A stretch of DNA of 64,000 nucleotides from assembly GCF_003268675.1 (NCBI RefSeq), contig NZ_CP029378.1, forward strand, positions 3,906,001 through 3,970,000, written 5' to 3'. The translations under genes and the position numbers were made by a program. The notes under the pieces were generated by a model that worked only from the letters and a program-made list of their open reading frames with translations, was not told where the DNA came from and made no database searches. Below, piece by piece: positions 18,522-27,656 of the stretch; positions within the stretch are counted from its first letter, which is position 1, and the number at the start of each line of letters is the position of its first letter. The DNA comes from Streptomyces bacillaris. GTDB lineage: Bacteria; Actinomycetota; Actinomycetes; Streptomycetales; Streptomycetaceae.

Positions 18522-18758
18522 TTATCGCGCGGTGGACGTGTAGGGCAGCAGCGCCATCTCACGGCTGTTCTTGACTGCCGTGGCGACGTCACGCTGGTGC
18601 TGCGTGCAGTTGCCGGTGACGCGGCGGGCACGGATCTTGCCGCGGTCGGAAATGAACTTCCGCAGCATGTTCGTGTCCTTGTAGTCCACGTACTGGGTCT
18701 TGTCCTTGCAGAACGCGCAGACCTTCTTCTTAGGCTTGCGCACAGGCGGCTTCGCCAT
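18522..18758 (-). CDS. rpsR: 30S ribosomal protein S18 (zinc-binding, C+ form)
   Basis: 78 residues. The core FISDRGKIRARRVTGNC plus HQRDVATAVKNSREMALLPY is diagnostic. The N-terminus keeps CAFC and a further Cys in TGNC, the zinc-ribbon C+ form; Streptomyces genomes often carry a second zinc-free copy under zinc-repressor control elsewhere, so this is probably the zinc-replete version. It partners S6 on the platform of the small subunit. Confidence 0.97.
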   Translation of the reverse strand: MAKPPVRKPKKKVCAFCKDKTQYVDYKDTNMLRKFISDRGKIRARRVTGNCTQHQRDVATAVKNSREMALLPYTSTAR

Positions 18759-18801
18759 GGTGTTTCTCCTGTGTGATCAAGAAGTGGGGTACGAGCCCGC
18801 C

Positions 18802-19404
18802 CTAGAAGGGAGGCTCGTCCGAGTAGCCGCCGCCGGAGCCGCCGGAGTTGCCGGGGTTTCCGCCCCAGCCGCCTCCGCCGCCCTGCTGGCCGCCGGAAGG
18901 CGCACCGGTCGCCCACGGGTCGTCGGCGGGAGCACCGCCGCCGCCCTGCTGGCCACCGCCACCGGGACCGCCGCCCCAGTTGCCGCCGCCCTGCTGGCCA
19001 CCGCCGCCGTATCCGCCCTGGCCGCCCTGACCGCCGCGACCGGTGGTCTTGGTGACCTTGGCCGTGGCGTTCTTGAGGCTGGGGCCGACTTCCTCGACAT
19101 CCAGCTCGTAGACCGTGCGCTTGACGCCCTCACGGTCCTCGTAGGACCGCTGCTTCAGCCGGCCCTGCACGACGACGCGCATGCCACGCTGGAGCGATTC
19201 CGCGACGTTCTCCGCCGCCTGACGCCAGACCGAGCAGGTCAGGAACAGGCCTTCGCCGTCCTTCCACTCATTGGTCTGCCGGTCGAAGATGCGGGGAGTG
19301 GACGCGACACGGAACTTCGCGACCGCCGCACCGGACGGGGTGAAGCGCAGCTCGGGGTCGTCGACGAGATTGCCGACGACCGTGATGACGGTCTCGCCTG
19401 CCAT
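18802..19404 (-). CDS. ssb: Single-stranded DNA-binding protein
   Basis: 200 residues. The OB fold (about 1-112) includes ETVITVVGNLVDDPELRFTP and SVWRQAAENVAESLQRGMRV. A glycine/glutamine-rich linker (about 120-190), common in Streptomyces SSB, leads to the acidic tip SDEPPF, which recruits partner proteins at the fork. It lies inside the ribosomal rpsF-rpsR operon, the usual actinobacterial layout, so its level should follow growth rate. Confidence 0.98.
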   Translation of the reverse strand: MAGETVITVVGNLVDDPELRFTPSGAAVAKFRVASTPRIFDRQTNEWKDGEGLFLTCSVWRQAAENVAESLQRGMRVVVQGRLKQRSYEDREGVKRTVYELDVEEVGPSLKNATAKVTKTTGRGGQGGQGGYGGGGQQGGGNWGGGPGGGGQQGGGGAPADDPWATGAPSGGQQGGGGGWGGNPGNSGGSGGGYSDEPPF

Positions 19405-19477
19405 GGGTGAACCTCTCGGCGGGATTGCTTCTGGCTGCTTGCTGCTACTCGGACCCGAAAACCGCTGAGCGGAATGC

Positions 19478-19768
19478 TCAGTGGACCTCGGGACGGAGGA
19501 CCTTGGTCCGGAGGACCGACTCGTTCAGGTTCATCTGGCGGTCGAGCTCCTTGACGACCGCAGGCTCGGCCTGCAGGTCGATGACCGAGTAGATGCCCTC
19601 GGGCTTCTTCTTGATCTCGTAAGCGAGCCGACGACGGCCCCAGGTGTCGACCTTCTCCACCTTTCCGTTGCCCTCACGGACGACGGAGAGGAAGTTCTCG
19701 ATCAGCGGGGAGACTGCGCGCTCCTCGAGATCGGGGTCGAGGATGACCATCACCTCGTAGTGACGCAT
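19478..19768 (-). CDS. rpsF: 30S ribosomal protein S6
   Basis: 96 residues: MRHYEVMVILDPDLEERAV through RRRLAYEIKKKPEGIYSVID to the basic end. The ATG at 19768 has a very strong AAAGGAGGTGGG. It is the first gene of the rpsF-ssb-rpsR-rplI operon; S6 and S18 bind 16S rRNA as a heterodimer. In many bacteria the rpsF leader is an autoregulatory S6:S18-binding RNA; I cannot verify such a fold here by eye. Confidence 0.98.
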   Translation of the reverse strand: MRHYEVMVILDPDLEERAVSPLIENFLSVVREGNGKVEKVDTWGRRRLAYEIKKKPEGIYSVIDLQAEPAVVKELDRQMNLNESVLRTKVLRPEVH

Positions 19769-20125
19769 GTGGAACCCACCTCCTTTGGACTCAGCGGCCA
19801 CGGTCGTTCCGTGGCAGGAGGGTCGTGATGCGTGAGCAACGGTGTCCCCGAGGAGAACACCCGGCACTGACAACCCGCTCCCGGGATGTTCCTGGAGGAG
19901 GGGGCTCGCCGTGCCGGCCTGGGCAGACACCGGTGCAGACCGTACAGACTACCCGTAGACCGGCTTCCGGTTGAAATCCGGAGGTCAGCGGGCACCCGCG
20001 GCCCGGCCCCGGGGCAGGGCGGGGCGGGCCCGGAGGGCAGATCCGGGGCCCCGGGGGCACAATCGGAGACAGATGCGGTGTGAGAGGCGCTACATTCCAC
20101 CGCCCGTCCGGCCAGGAGGTACTCC
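19769..20125. other. 357-bp divergent gap rpsF / small membrane protein
   Basis: This must hold the strong promoter(s) of the ribosomal operon on the minus strand and the promoter of the gene at 20126. It is very GC-rich, with several short overlapping stems, but I see no coding region and cannot assign promoter boxes with confidence. Confidence 0.6.
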
Positions 20126-20467
20126 ATGGCACAGACCATCCGCCCCGCCGGCTCCCGGTCCACGACCGGCCGCCCCGCCACCGGCTCGCTCTTCGCGACG
20201 GACGGCAGGCCGCACCCCGTCCAGGACGTCCTGATGGTGGTGACCGGGGTCCTCGGCATCCTCGCCTTCGTGACGGCGATGTTCCACCATCTGCACCTGA
20301 TCAGCTCGTGGGCAGGGCTGGTCGGCATCCTGACCGGCCTCTACGGCCAGTACATCTCGAAGACCACCTGGGAGAGGTTCGGTCTGATCGTGGGGATCGG
20401 TGCCTCCGCGGTCGGCTTCTACCTCGGGATGGCGCACGGCGGCCTCTTCGGCGGCGTCATCACCTGA
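20126..20467 (+). CDS. Small conserved membrane protein of unknown function
   Basis: 113 residues: a hydrophilic N-terminus (about 1-33) followed by three hydrophobic segments (about 34-53, 60-74 and 85-108). AGGAGGT precedes the ATG. I recognise it only as a conserved companion of the rpsF region in Streptomyces; no motif points to an activity. The femX gene follows 162 bp downstream on the same strand. Confidence 0.78.
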   Translation: MAQTIRPAGSRSTTGRPATGSLFATDGRPHPVQDVLMVVTGVLGILAFVTAMFHHLHLISSWAGLVGILTGLYGQYISKTTWERFGLIVGIGASAVGFYLGMAHGGLFGGVIT

Positions 20468-20629
20468 GCGGCGCACCGTCCGGCGCGGCCGCTCACGCGG
20501 TCGCGTCGGTCCACCGGGTGCGATCCGGCCCTACGCGGCCAGGCCAGGTGCCCCTCGGCCACAGTAGGCTTCGGCGCGAGAGCCGGAGCCCCTGACCCAT
20601 GGGGACACACCTGCCGAGGAGCGCCCCGC

Positions 20630-21748
20630 ATGAGCCTGACCCTGAGGACCATCAGCCGAGAGCAGCATCTGGCATACATCCAGAGCCTGCCCTCGGCCAG
20701 TCACTGCCAGGTCCCGGCGTGGGCTGACGTGAAGACCGAGTGGCGCTCGGAGAACCTGGGCTGGTTCGACAAGAACGGCGAGATCGTCGGCGCCGGCCTC
20801 GTCCTCTACCGCCAGCTGCCCAAGATCAAGCGCTACCTGGCGTACCTCCCCGAGGGCCCGGTCATCAACTGGTACGCGCCCAACCTGGACGACTGGCTCC
20901 AGCCGATGCTCGCCCACCTCAAGCAGCAGGGCGCCTTCTCCGTGAAGATGGGCCCGCCGGTGGTCATCCGCCGCTGGGACTCGGCCGCCATCAAGTCCGG
21001 CATCCAGGACCCGGACGTGAAGCGGCTGCGCGACGTCGAGGCCACCCACATCGAGCCGCGCGCCTTCGAGGTCGCGGACCGGCTGCGGAAGATGGGCTGG
21101 CAGCAGGGCGAGGACGGGGGCGCCGGTTTCGGTGACGTACAGCCCCGTTACGTCTTCCAGGTGCCGCTGGCCAACCGCTCCCTGGAGGACGTCCTCAAGG
21201 GCTTCAACCAGCTGTGGCGCCGCAACATCAAGAAGGCCGACAAGGCCGGTGTCGAGGTCGTCCAGGGCAGCTACGAGGACCTGGCCGAGTGGCAGCGGCT
21301 CTACGAGATCACGGCCGTCCGCGACCACTTCCGGCCGCGCCCGCTCTCGTACTTCCAGCGCATGTGGACGGTCCTCAACTCCGAGGACCCCAACCGGATG
21401 CGGCTCTACTTCGCCCGGCACAACGGTGTGAACCTCTCCGCCGCCACCATGCTCGTCGTCGGCGGGCACGTCTGGTACTCCTACGGAGCCTCCGACAACA
21501 TCGGGCGCGAGGTCCGGCCGTCCAACGCCATGCAGTGGCGGATGCTCCGCGACAGCTACGCGATGGGCGCCACCGTCTACGACCTGCGCGGGATCAGCGA
21601 CTCGCTGGACGAGAACGACCACCTCTTCGGCCTGATCCAGTTCAAGGTCGGCACCGGCGGCGAGGCCGTGGAGTACGTCGGCGAGTGGGACTTCCCGCTC
21701 AACAAGCTGCTCCACAAGGCGCTCGACATCTACATGTCGCGCCGCTGA
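20630..21748 (+). CDS. femX: FemX-like peptidoglycan bridge aminoacyltransferase
   Basis: 372 residues of the FemABX family: two GNAT-like subdomains with blocks PAWADVKTEWRSENLGWFD, LWRRNIKKADKAGVEV and YDLRGISDSLDENDHLFGLI. FemX proteins use glycyl-tRNA to attach the first glycine of the LL-DAP interpeptide bridge to the peptidoglycan precursor in Streptomyces. The coiled-coil tRNA-synthetase-like insertion of staphylococcal FemA is absent, as in FemX types. A racemase-like gene lies 81 bp downstream and is probably co-transcribed. Confidence 0.88.
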   Translation: MSLTLRTISREQHLAYIQSLPSASHCQVPAWADVKTEWRSENLGWFDKNGEIVGAGLVLYRQLPKIKRYLAYLPEGPVINWYAPNLDDWLQPMLAHLKQQGAFSVKMGPPVVIRRWDSAAIKSGIQDPDVKRLRDVEATHIEPRAFEVADRLRKMGWQQGEDGGAGFGDVQPRYVFQVPLANRSLEDVLKGFNQLWRRNIKKADKAGVEVVQGSYEDLAEWQRLYEITAVRDHFRPRPLSYFQRMWTVLNSEDPNRMRLYFARHNGVNLSAATMLVVGGHVWYSYGASDNIGREVRPSNAMQWRMLRDSYAMGATVYDLRGISDSLDENDHLFGLIQFKVGTGGEAVEYVGEWDFPLNKLLHKALDIYMSRR

Positions 21749-21829
21749 CCCGCTTCGGCACCCCTCCCCGTACAACCCCGTTCGTCCTCCGAAACTCACC
21801 GCAGCCACCAGAAAGGTTCCGGGCCGGCC

Positions 21830-22861
21830 ATGGCGCTCTCCCTCTACGTCGACACCGCGCGCTGGCGGGCGCACCAGAAGTCCGTGATCGACCAGTTCCC
21901 CGGCCTCGTACCGGTCTGCAAGGGCAACGGGTACGGCTTCGGCCACGAGCGGCTCGCCGACGAGACGATCCGCTTCGGTGCCGACACCCTGGCCGTCGGC
22001 ACCACCTACGAGGCCGCCACGATCAAGGACTGGTTCAGCGGCGACCTGCTCGTCCTGACCCCGTTCCGCCGGGGCGAGGAGCCCGTCCCGCTGCCGGACC
22101 GGGTCATCCGGTCCGTCTCCTCCGTCGACGGGGTGCACGCCCTGGTGGGCGCCCGGGTCGTCATCGAGTGCATGAGCTCGATGAAGCGCCACGGCGTCAA
22201 GGAGGAGGAGCTGGGGCTGCTGCACGCGGCGATCGAGGACGTACGGCTCGAAGGCTTCGCGCTGCACCTGCCGCTGGACCGCACCGACGGCTCGGACGCC
22301 GTCGAGGAGGTCATAGGGTGGATGGACCGGCTGCGCGCCGCCCGGCTGCCCCTGCACACCATGTTCGTCAGCCATCTGCGCGCCGAGGAGCTGGCCCGGC
22401 TCCAGCAGCAGTTCCCGCAGACCCGCTTCCGCGCCCGGATCGGCACCCGGCTCTGGCTGGGCGACCACGAGGCCACCGAGTACCGGGGCGCCGTCCTGGA
22501 CGTCACACCCGTCGTCAAGGGTGACCGGTTCGGCTACCGCCAGCAGAAGGCCGCGTCCGACGGCTGGCTGGTCGTCGTCGCGGGCGGTACGTCGCACGGG
22601 GTCGGCCTGGAGGCGCCCAAGGCGCTGCACGGGGTGATGCCGCGGGCCAAGGGCGTCGCGCGCGCGGGGCTGGCCACGGTCAACCGCAACCTGTCGCCGT
22701 TCGTCTGGGCGGGCAAGCAGCGCTGGTTCGCCGAGCCGCCGCACATGCAGGTGTCGATCCTGTTCGTGCCCTCGGACGCGCAGGAGCCGCGGGTCGGTGA
22801 CGAGCTGGTCGCCCATCTGCGCCACACGACCACGCAGTACGACCGGCTCGTCGACCGCTGA
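21830..22861 (+). CDS. Alanine racemase-like PLP protein
   Basis: 343 residues, shorter than typical Alr (about 370-390). The N-terminal PLP lysine is K31 in VPVCKGNGYGFGHE (Alr: VKANAYGHG), and RIGTRLWLGD matches the RPGIxLYG block. In the C-terminal domain the catalytic-tyrosine block is recognisable as FGYRQQ, but the following conserved GYADG is GGTSHG. It may therefore be a divergent racemase or amino-acid-binding homologue rather than the housekeeping Alr. Its position after femX suggests a role in wall precursors; this is inference. Confidence 0.75.
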   Translation: MALSLYVDTARWRAHQKSVIDQFPGLVPVCKGNGYGFGHERLADETIRFGADTLAVGTTYEAATIKDWFSGDLLVLTPFRRGEEPVPLPDRVIRSVSSVDGVHALVGARVVIECMSSMKRHGVKEEELGLLHAAIEDVRLEGFALHLPLDRTDGSDAVEEVIGWMDRLRAARLPLHTMFVSHLRAEELARLQQQFPQTRFRARIGTRLWLGDHEATEYRGAVLDVTPVVKGDRFGYRQQKAASDGWLVVVAGGTSHGVGLEAPKALHGVMPRAKGVARAGLATVNRNLSPFVWAGKQRWFAEPPHMQVSILFVPSDAQEPRVGDELVAHLRHTTTQYDRLVDR

Positions 22862-22875
22862 GCGGGCCGCCCGGG

Positions 22876-24381
22876 TCAGCGCTCCCGGGCCACGCCCCAC
22901 TCCACCTGGGTCTCCGTGACCGTCCGGGCCTGATGCTGCCCGGACGCCCGGGCATCGGGTGCCAGCACGAACGCGTCCGGCGCCCCGTCGAGCACCCCGC
23001 CCGACGGGTCGTCCGACCCGTCCCGGCGCACCGGATCCTTCTCCGGCAGCAGGATGTCCCGGACGACCAGGGCGCACAGGTAGAGCGTGCCCAGCAGGTG
23101 CAGGGCGATCGCGAGCTGGTACCCCTCCTGCGGCAGCCCCTGGTGCTTGTCGCCGCCGCTGGTGTACGCGAGGTAGAACCAGATCCCCAGGAAGTACATG
23201 ACCTCGCAGGCCTGCCAGATGAGGAAGTCGCGCCAGCGCGGCCGGGCCAGTACGGCGAGCGGGATAAGCCAGAGCACGTACTGCGGTGAGTAGACCTTGT
23301 TCGTCAGGATGAACGCGGCCACCACCAGGAACGCCAGCTGGGCGAAGCGCGGCCGGCGCGCGGCGGTGAGCGCCAGCCCCGCGATGCCCGCGCAGAAGAC
23401 CACCATCAGGACCACGGAGGCGGTGTTGACCGTCTCGACATCGATGGGCTTGCCGGTGCGCTGGGTGATGATCAGCCAGAACGAACCGAAGTCGATCGGC
23501 CGCTCCTGGCTGAAGGTGTAGAACTTCCGCCATCCCTCGGGGGCGTAGAGCATCACCGGCAGGTTGACCACCAGCCAGGCCGCCGCCGCGCCGAGCAGCG
23601 CCGTGCCGTACTCGCGCCACCGCCCCGCCCGCCAGCAGAGCACCAGGAGCGGACCGAGCAGCAGGACGGGGTAGAGCTTGGCGGCCGTCGCGAGGCCGAT
23701 GAGGATGCCGAACGCGAGCACCCGGCCCCGCGACCACATGAGCATCGCCGCAGCCGTCAGCGCGACGGCCAGCAGGTCCCAGTTGATGGTGGCAGTAAGA
23801 GCGAAGGCGGGGGCCAGCGCGACCAGCAGGCCGTCCCAGGGGCGACGCCGGTGCGTCCGTACGGTGCACACCGCGATGATCACCGCGCAGATCATCAGCA
23901 TGCCCGCGTTGACCATCCAGTACATCTGCTCGCGCTGCTGGATCGGGTCGCTGTCCGGGGTCAGCGTCAGCCAGGAGGCGATCTGCATGAACACCCCGGT
24001 CAGTACGGGGTACTCCAGGTACTGCATGTCGCCGCTCAGCCGGTCGAAGTACGGGATCAGACCGTCGGCGAAGCCGCGCCCCAGGAAGAGGTGCGGGATG
24101 TCGGAGTAGCAGGCGTGCGTGTACTGCGAGGTGGCGCCGCGGAACCAGGCCCACTCGTAGCAGGGGATCTTCTGGACCATGCCCAGGGCGAACATCCCGA
24201 TCATGGTCAGGGCGACGACGCGTACGGGCGTCAGGGGCCCGTCGCCGAGCCGCGCCCAGCGGCCCACCCGCCCGCCGAACAGCTCACTGCCGGCCGCCGC
24301 GACCTCGTCCTGATCGGTGGGCCGCACGACGGGCCGCTCCTGCTGCTGCACGCTCGTGTCCTCTGCACTGGGGCTTGGCAT
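22876..24381 (-). CDS. GT87-type (DUF2029) membrane mannosyltransferase-like protein
   Basis: 501 residues with about 11 membrane spans and a hydrophilic N-terminus. Blocks such as YFDRLSGDMQYLEYPVLTGV, an acidic Asp in the first large outer loop, TAAKLYPVLLLGPLLVL and NKVYSPQYVLWLIPLAVLA are typical of GT-C polyprenyl-phosphate-dependent family 87 enzymes, which extend lipoglycans in actinobacteria. The acceptor is unknown. The ATG at 24381 has AGGA at a usable distance; an ATG at 24390 does not. It converges on the racemase-like gene with 14 bp between and follows the PBP gene. Confidence 0.85.
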   Translation of the reverse strand: MPSPSAEDTSVQQQERPVVRPTDQDEVAAAGSELFGGRVGRWARLGDGPLTPVRVVALTMIGMFALGMVQKIPCYEWAWFRGATSQYTHACYSDIPHLFLGRGFADGLIPYFDRLSGDMQYLEYPVLTGVFMQIASWLTLTPDSDPIQQREQMYWMVNAGMLMICAVIIAVCTVRTHRRRPWDGLLVALAPAFALTATINWDLLAVALTAAAMLMWSRGRVLAFGILIGLATAAKLYPVLLLGPLLVLCWRAGRWREYGTALLGAAAAWLVVNLPVMLYAPEGWRKFYTFSQERPIDFGSFWLIITQRTGKPIDVETVNTASVVLMVVFCAGIAGLALTAARRPRFAQLAFLVVAAFILTNKVYSPQYVLWLIPLAVLARPRWRDFLIWQACEVMYFLGIWFYLAYTSGGDKHQGLPQEGYQLAIALHLLGTLYLCALVVRDILLPEKDPVRRDGSDDPSGGVLDGAPDAFVLAPDARASGQHQARTVTETQVEWGVARER

Positions 24382-24465
24382 GCCGCACATCCTGCCGTAC
24401 GGGGCTGTGGCCCGGGGCGGACCGGGCCCAGGACACCGCAGGCGGCCCGGCGCGGCCGGGAGACG

Positions 24466-24508
24466 ACGAGGGCCGCCGCGACCCTTTCCGGGTGGCGACG
24501 GCCCTCGT
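24466..24508 (-). terminator. Likely terminator of the PBP gene
   Basis: A 19-bp imperfect stem begins ACGAGGGCCG and ends CGGCCCTCGT with a short TTTCC loop; two mismatches. It lies 45 bp beyond the PBP stop codon. Confidence 0.65.
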
Positions 24509-24552
24509 ACTGCGGGCGTCCGGGGCCCGTCACGGCCCCTGCCGCGCTACGG

Positions 24553-27257
24553 CTAGCCGCCGGTCCACCAGCCGCCGTTCCCGCCATTGGCACCGTTGGC
24601 CCCGTTGCCGCCGTTGGCGGCACCTTCGGTGGTGCCTTCGGTGGTACCGGTGTTGGCACCCCCGTCCGCTCCCGCGTTCGCACCGCCGTCGGCTCCGCCG
24701 TTCGCTCCGGCGTTGGCACCGCCGTCGGCCGCTCCCGCGTTGGCTCCGCCGTCGGCACCGGCGTTGGCACCGCCACCGTTGGGGTTGTTGTGGCAGTCCC
24801 AGTCCCAGGTGTCGCAGCTCTTGCTCGGCGTGGGCGTCGGGGTCGTGGGCGTCGGGGACGGTGTCGGCGGCTCCGGCTCCTCGCTGGAGGGCGACGGGGA
24901 CGGCGTCGGGCTGGGCGTCGGGGTCGGGCTGGCCGCGCCACCGCCCCAGACCGTCTCACCGATCGGCTGCGCCTCGGGGAACTTGACGGCCTTCTTCCCC
25001 TTCATCGCCGCGGTCATGTAGTCGTGCCAGATGGTCGCCGGGAACGAGCTTCCGTGGATCTTCGCCTCGCCGCCGGTGCCGAACATCTCCTCGAACGTGC
25101 GGTCCTTGTTGGTCTCGTCGTCGTCCAGCCGGAACATGCTGATCGCCGTCGAGATCTGGGGGGTGTAGCCGACGAACCAGGCGGACTTGTTGCCGTCCGT
25201 CGTACCGGTCTTGCCGGCCGCCTCGCGCCCTTCGAGCTTCGCGGGCTTTCCGGTGCCCTTCTCCACCACGCCCTTCAGGACATCCGTGATGTTGTCCGCG
25301 ATGAGCGGGGAGAAGGCGCGCTTGGACTGCTTCTTGTGCTTGAAGACGACCTTGCCCTCCTGCTTCACCTCGGTGACCGAGTACGTCGGGTTCTGCTGGC
25401 CGCTCGTGGCGAAGGTGGCGTAGGCGCCCGCCATGCGGATGGCGCTGGGCGATGACGTACCGATGGAGAACGACGGAACGGTGGAGTCCGCCATCATGCC
25501 GTCGTCCCGCAGACCGGCCGCGACGGCGGCGTCCTTGACCTTGTCCGTCCCGACGTCCATACCGAGCTGTACGAAGGGGGAGTTGGCCGACTTCTCCATG
25601 GCGTACCGCAGGTCGATGTCACCGTAGTCCTGCTGGCCGTCGTTGGTCTGGAGCCACTCCTGGTCGTCCTTGCCCTTCCAGACCTCGCCGTTGTAGTTCC
25701 GGATCCGCAGCTTGTTGTCGCCGTTGTAGACGCTCTCCGGGGAGACGATGGTGCGCTGGGACTCGTTCTGCTCGGGGCCGAGGTTCGGGTCGCGGGCGCC
25801 GTACTGCATCGCCGCCGCCAGGACGAAGGGCTTCCAGGTCGAGCCGACCTGGGCGCCGGTCGCGTCGGCGTTGTTGGTGAAGTGCTTCGTGGCGTCCTGA
25901 CCGCCGTACGTGGCGAGGATGGCGCCGGTCTGGGCGTCCACCGAGGCCCCGCCGAACTCCACATGGGTGTCCGTCTTGGGGCGCTCCTCCGGGCGGATCT
26001 TGGCCTTGTAGACCTTGTCCACCGCAGCGGCCAGCTGGTCCACCTTCTTCTTGTCGAAGGTGGTGTGGATCTCGAAACCGCCGAGCTCCATGTCCTTGGC
26101 GGTGATGTTCTCGGTGTTGTTGGCGAGGAAGTACTTGCGCGCCAGCTCCACCAGGTAACCGGTCTGACCGCCCAGCTTCGCGTTCTTCCGCGGCGGCTTG
26201 GGCATCGGGAACTCGGTGTACTTCGCCCGGTCGGCCGCCGTCATCCGGCCGTCCTTGACCTGCTCGTCGAGGATCCACTCCCAGCGGTCCTTGGCGCGCT
26301 TGGTGTTGGCCTCGGGTGTCGCGTTCTTGTCGATCTCGACGGCGCCGGCCGGGTCGTAGTAACTGGCCCCTTGAGCAGCGTCGCCAGGAAGGCGCACTCG
26401 CTCGGGTTCAGGTCCGTGGCGTCCTTGTCGTAGTACGTACGAGCCGCGGCCTGCAGACCGGAGGCGCCGCGTCCGTAGTACGAGACGTTCAGGTAGCCGG
26501 CCATGACGTCCCGCTTGTCCTCCTCCCCGGCCACCTTGAGGGTGATGAAGAGTTCCTTGAACTTACGCGTGAACGTCTGGTCCTGGTTGAGCCGCGAGTT
26601 CTTCACGTACTGCTGGGTGATGGTCGAACCACCCTGGGTCTGACCGCCCGTGGCCATGTTGAACACGGCCCGGCCGATGCCCTTGGGGTCGATGCCCCGG
26701 TCGCTCCAGAAGCTCTTGTTCTCGGCCGAGACCACGGCGTTCCGCATCGCCTCGGGGATCTGCTCGTAGCTGATCTCCTGGCGGTTGACCACACCGCCGG
26801 TCGCCACCATCTGCTCGCCGTTGGCCCAGTAGTAGACGTTGTTCTGCGCCTTGGCCGCGTCCTGGATGCTCGGCTTGCTCACCAGGGCGTACGAGACGCC
26901 CGCCACGCCCATGAGCAGGCCGAGGAAGCCGATGCAGAGCCCCGAGACCAGCTTCCACGAGGGCACCCACCGACGGAATCCGTACTTGCCGTACCGCGGG
27001 TAGTCGATGACCCTCTTCTTGCCGGGAGGGCCGGCGTCGCCCCCGCCCCGCCGCCGGCCTCCGCCGCGCTGAGCCGCACGACGGGCCTCCGCACGGGTCC
27101 CGTGCTGGCGCTCCCCCCCGTACGATTCGGAAGGTGACTCGGACGTAGCTCTGCGTGACGGAGCCGCACGGCGCCCTGTGGACTGCTGGGCGGCTCGTCT
27201 GGCCGCGGCCCGCCCGCCACCCTGCGGCTGAGACGATTTGCGACGGTGCTCGCTCAT
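24553..27257 (-). pseudogene. Class A penicillin-binding protein, apparent one-base frameshift
   Basis: This is a bifunctional transglycosylase-transpeptidase split across two frames. Frame 1 (27257 down to about 26370) gives a basic cytoplasmic tail, one membrane anchor near residues 105-127 and the GT51 domain (VVSAENKSFWSDRGIDPKG, GGSTITQQYVKN), ending CAFLATLLKG. Frame 2 (about 26370 down to 24553) continues ASYYDPAGAVEI and holds the transpeptidase motifs STWK, SAN and KTGTT, then a Pro/Thr-rich linker and Ala/Gly/Asn repeats. Adding one base in the run of four C at 26367-26370 restores a single protein of about 900 residues. Codon use and motifs are otherwise intact, so a sequencing error or recent mutation is likely. 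Confidence 0.88.
24585..24780 (-). repeat. Low-complexity Ala/Gly/Asn repeats at PBP C-terminus
   Basis: This stretch encodes repeated GGANAGADGGANAG-like units followed by short TEGTTEG and GANGGNGAN runs. Imperfect tandem DNA repeats underlie it, so copy number may vary between strains. Confidence 0.75.
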
Positions 27258-27656
27258 GGAACGACTACTCCTCGGGCAGGCGAGAGCGCCTGGAAGCGGC
27301 AGTTGAGATCCGGTCCCCCCGAATTACGGACCAGCCCTGCGGAAGGCTCATCCGCAGCCCGCCCGGCAGTCCTCGATGACTGACGCGCAGTGGCGCCTCG
27401 CGGTTCCCGGTGGTCTGCATGCCGCACAGACTACGCACGGTCAAAACCCGCCTAGGGCCGAACTTCACCCCAAACAACGCAAGTCGCTTCCTACGAATTG
27501 ACGATGTGACGCCGCTCACGAAGGTCACCCTTGTCGATCCCGTGAACGCGATCTATCGTGCTGATGTATCGAGTCGATACATCAGTGCGGCATAAGTACG
27601 TCAGTGGGTCCGGCAGCGGCTCCCCGCGGAACCGGCGGCAGAAGGAGGAGACGCAC
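27258..27656. other. 399-bp divergent gap PBP / padR
   Basis: The gap carries the promoters of the PBP gene (minus) and the padR-ino1 operon (plus) and a 25-bp PadR-type operator at 27561-27585. No coding region is convincing; the short frames present lack ribosome-binding sites. Confidence 0.65.
27561..27585. promoter_or_regulatory. Candidate PadR operator
   Basis: A perfect inverted repeat: CTGATGTATCGA, one central G, then TCGATACATCAG. It has the ATGT...ACAT ends typical of PadR-family operators and sits 71 bp upstream of the padR start. Confidence 0.8.

Noticed and set aside
20531..24154. 1207-codon open frame on the minus strand across femX and the racemase-like gene
   Set aside because: It crosses several well-supported genes on both strands and has no recognisable domain; an artefact of GC bias.
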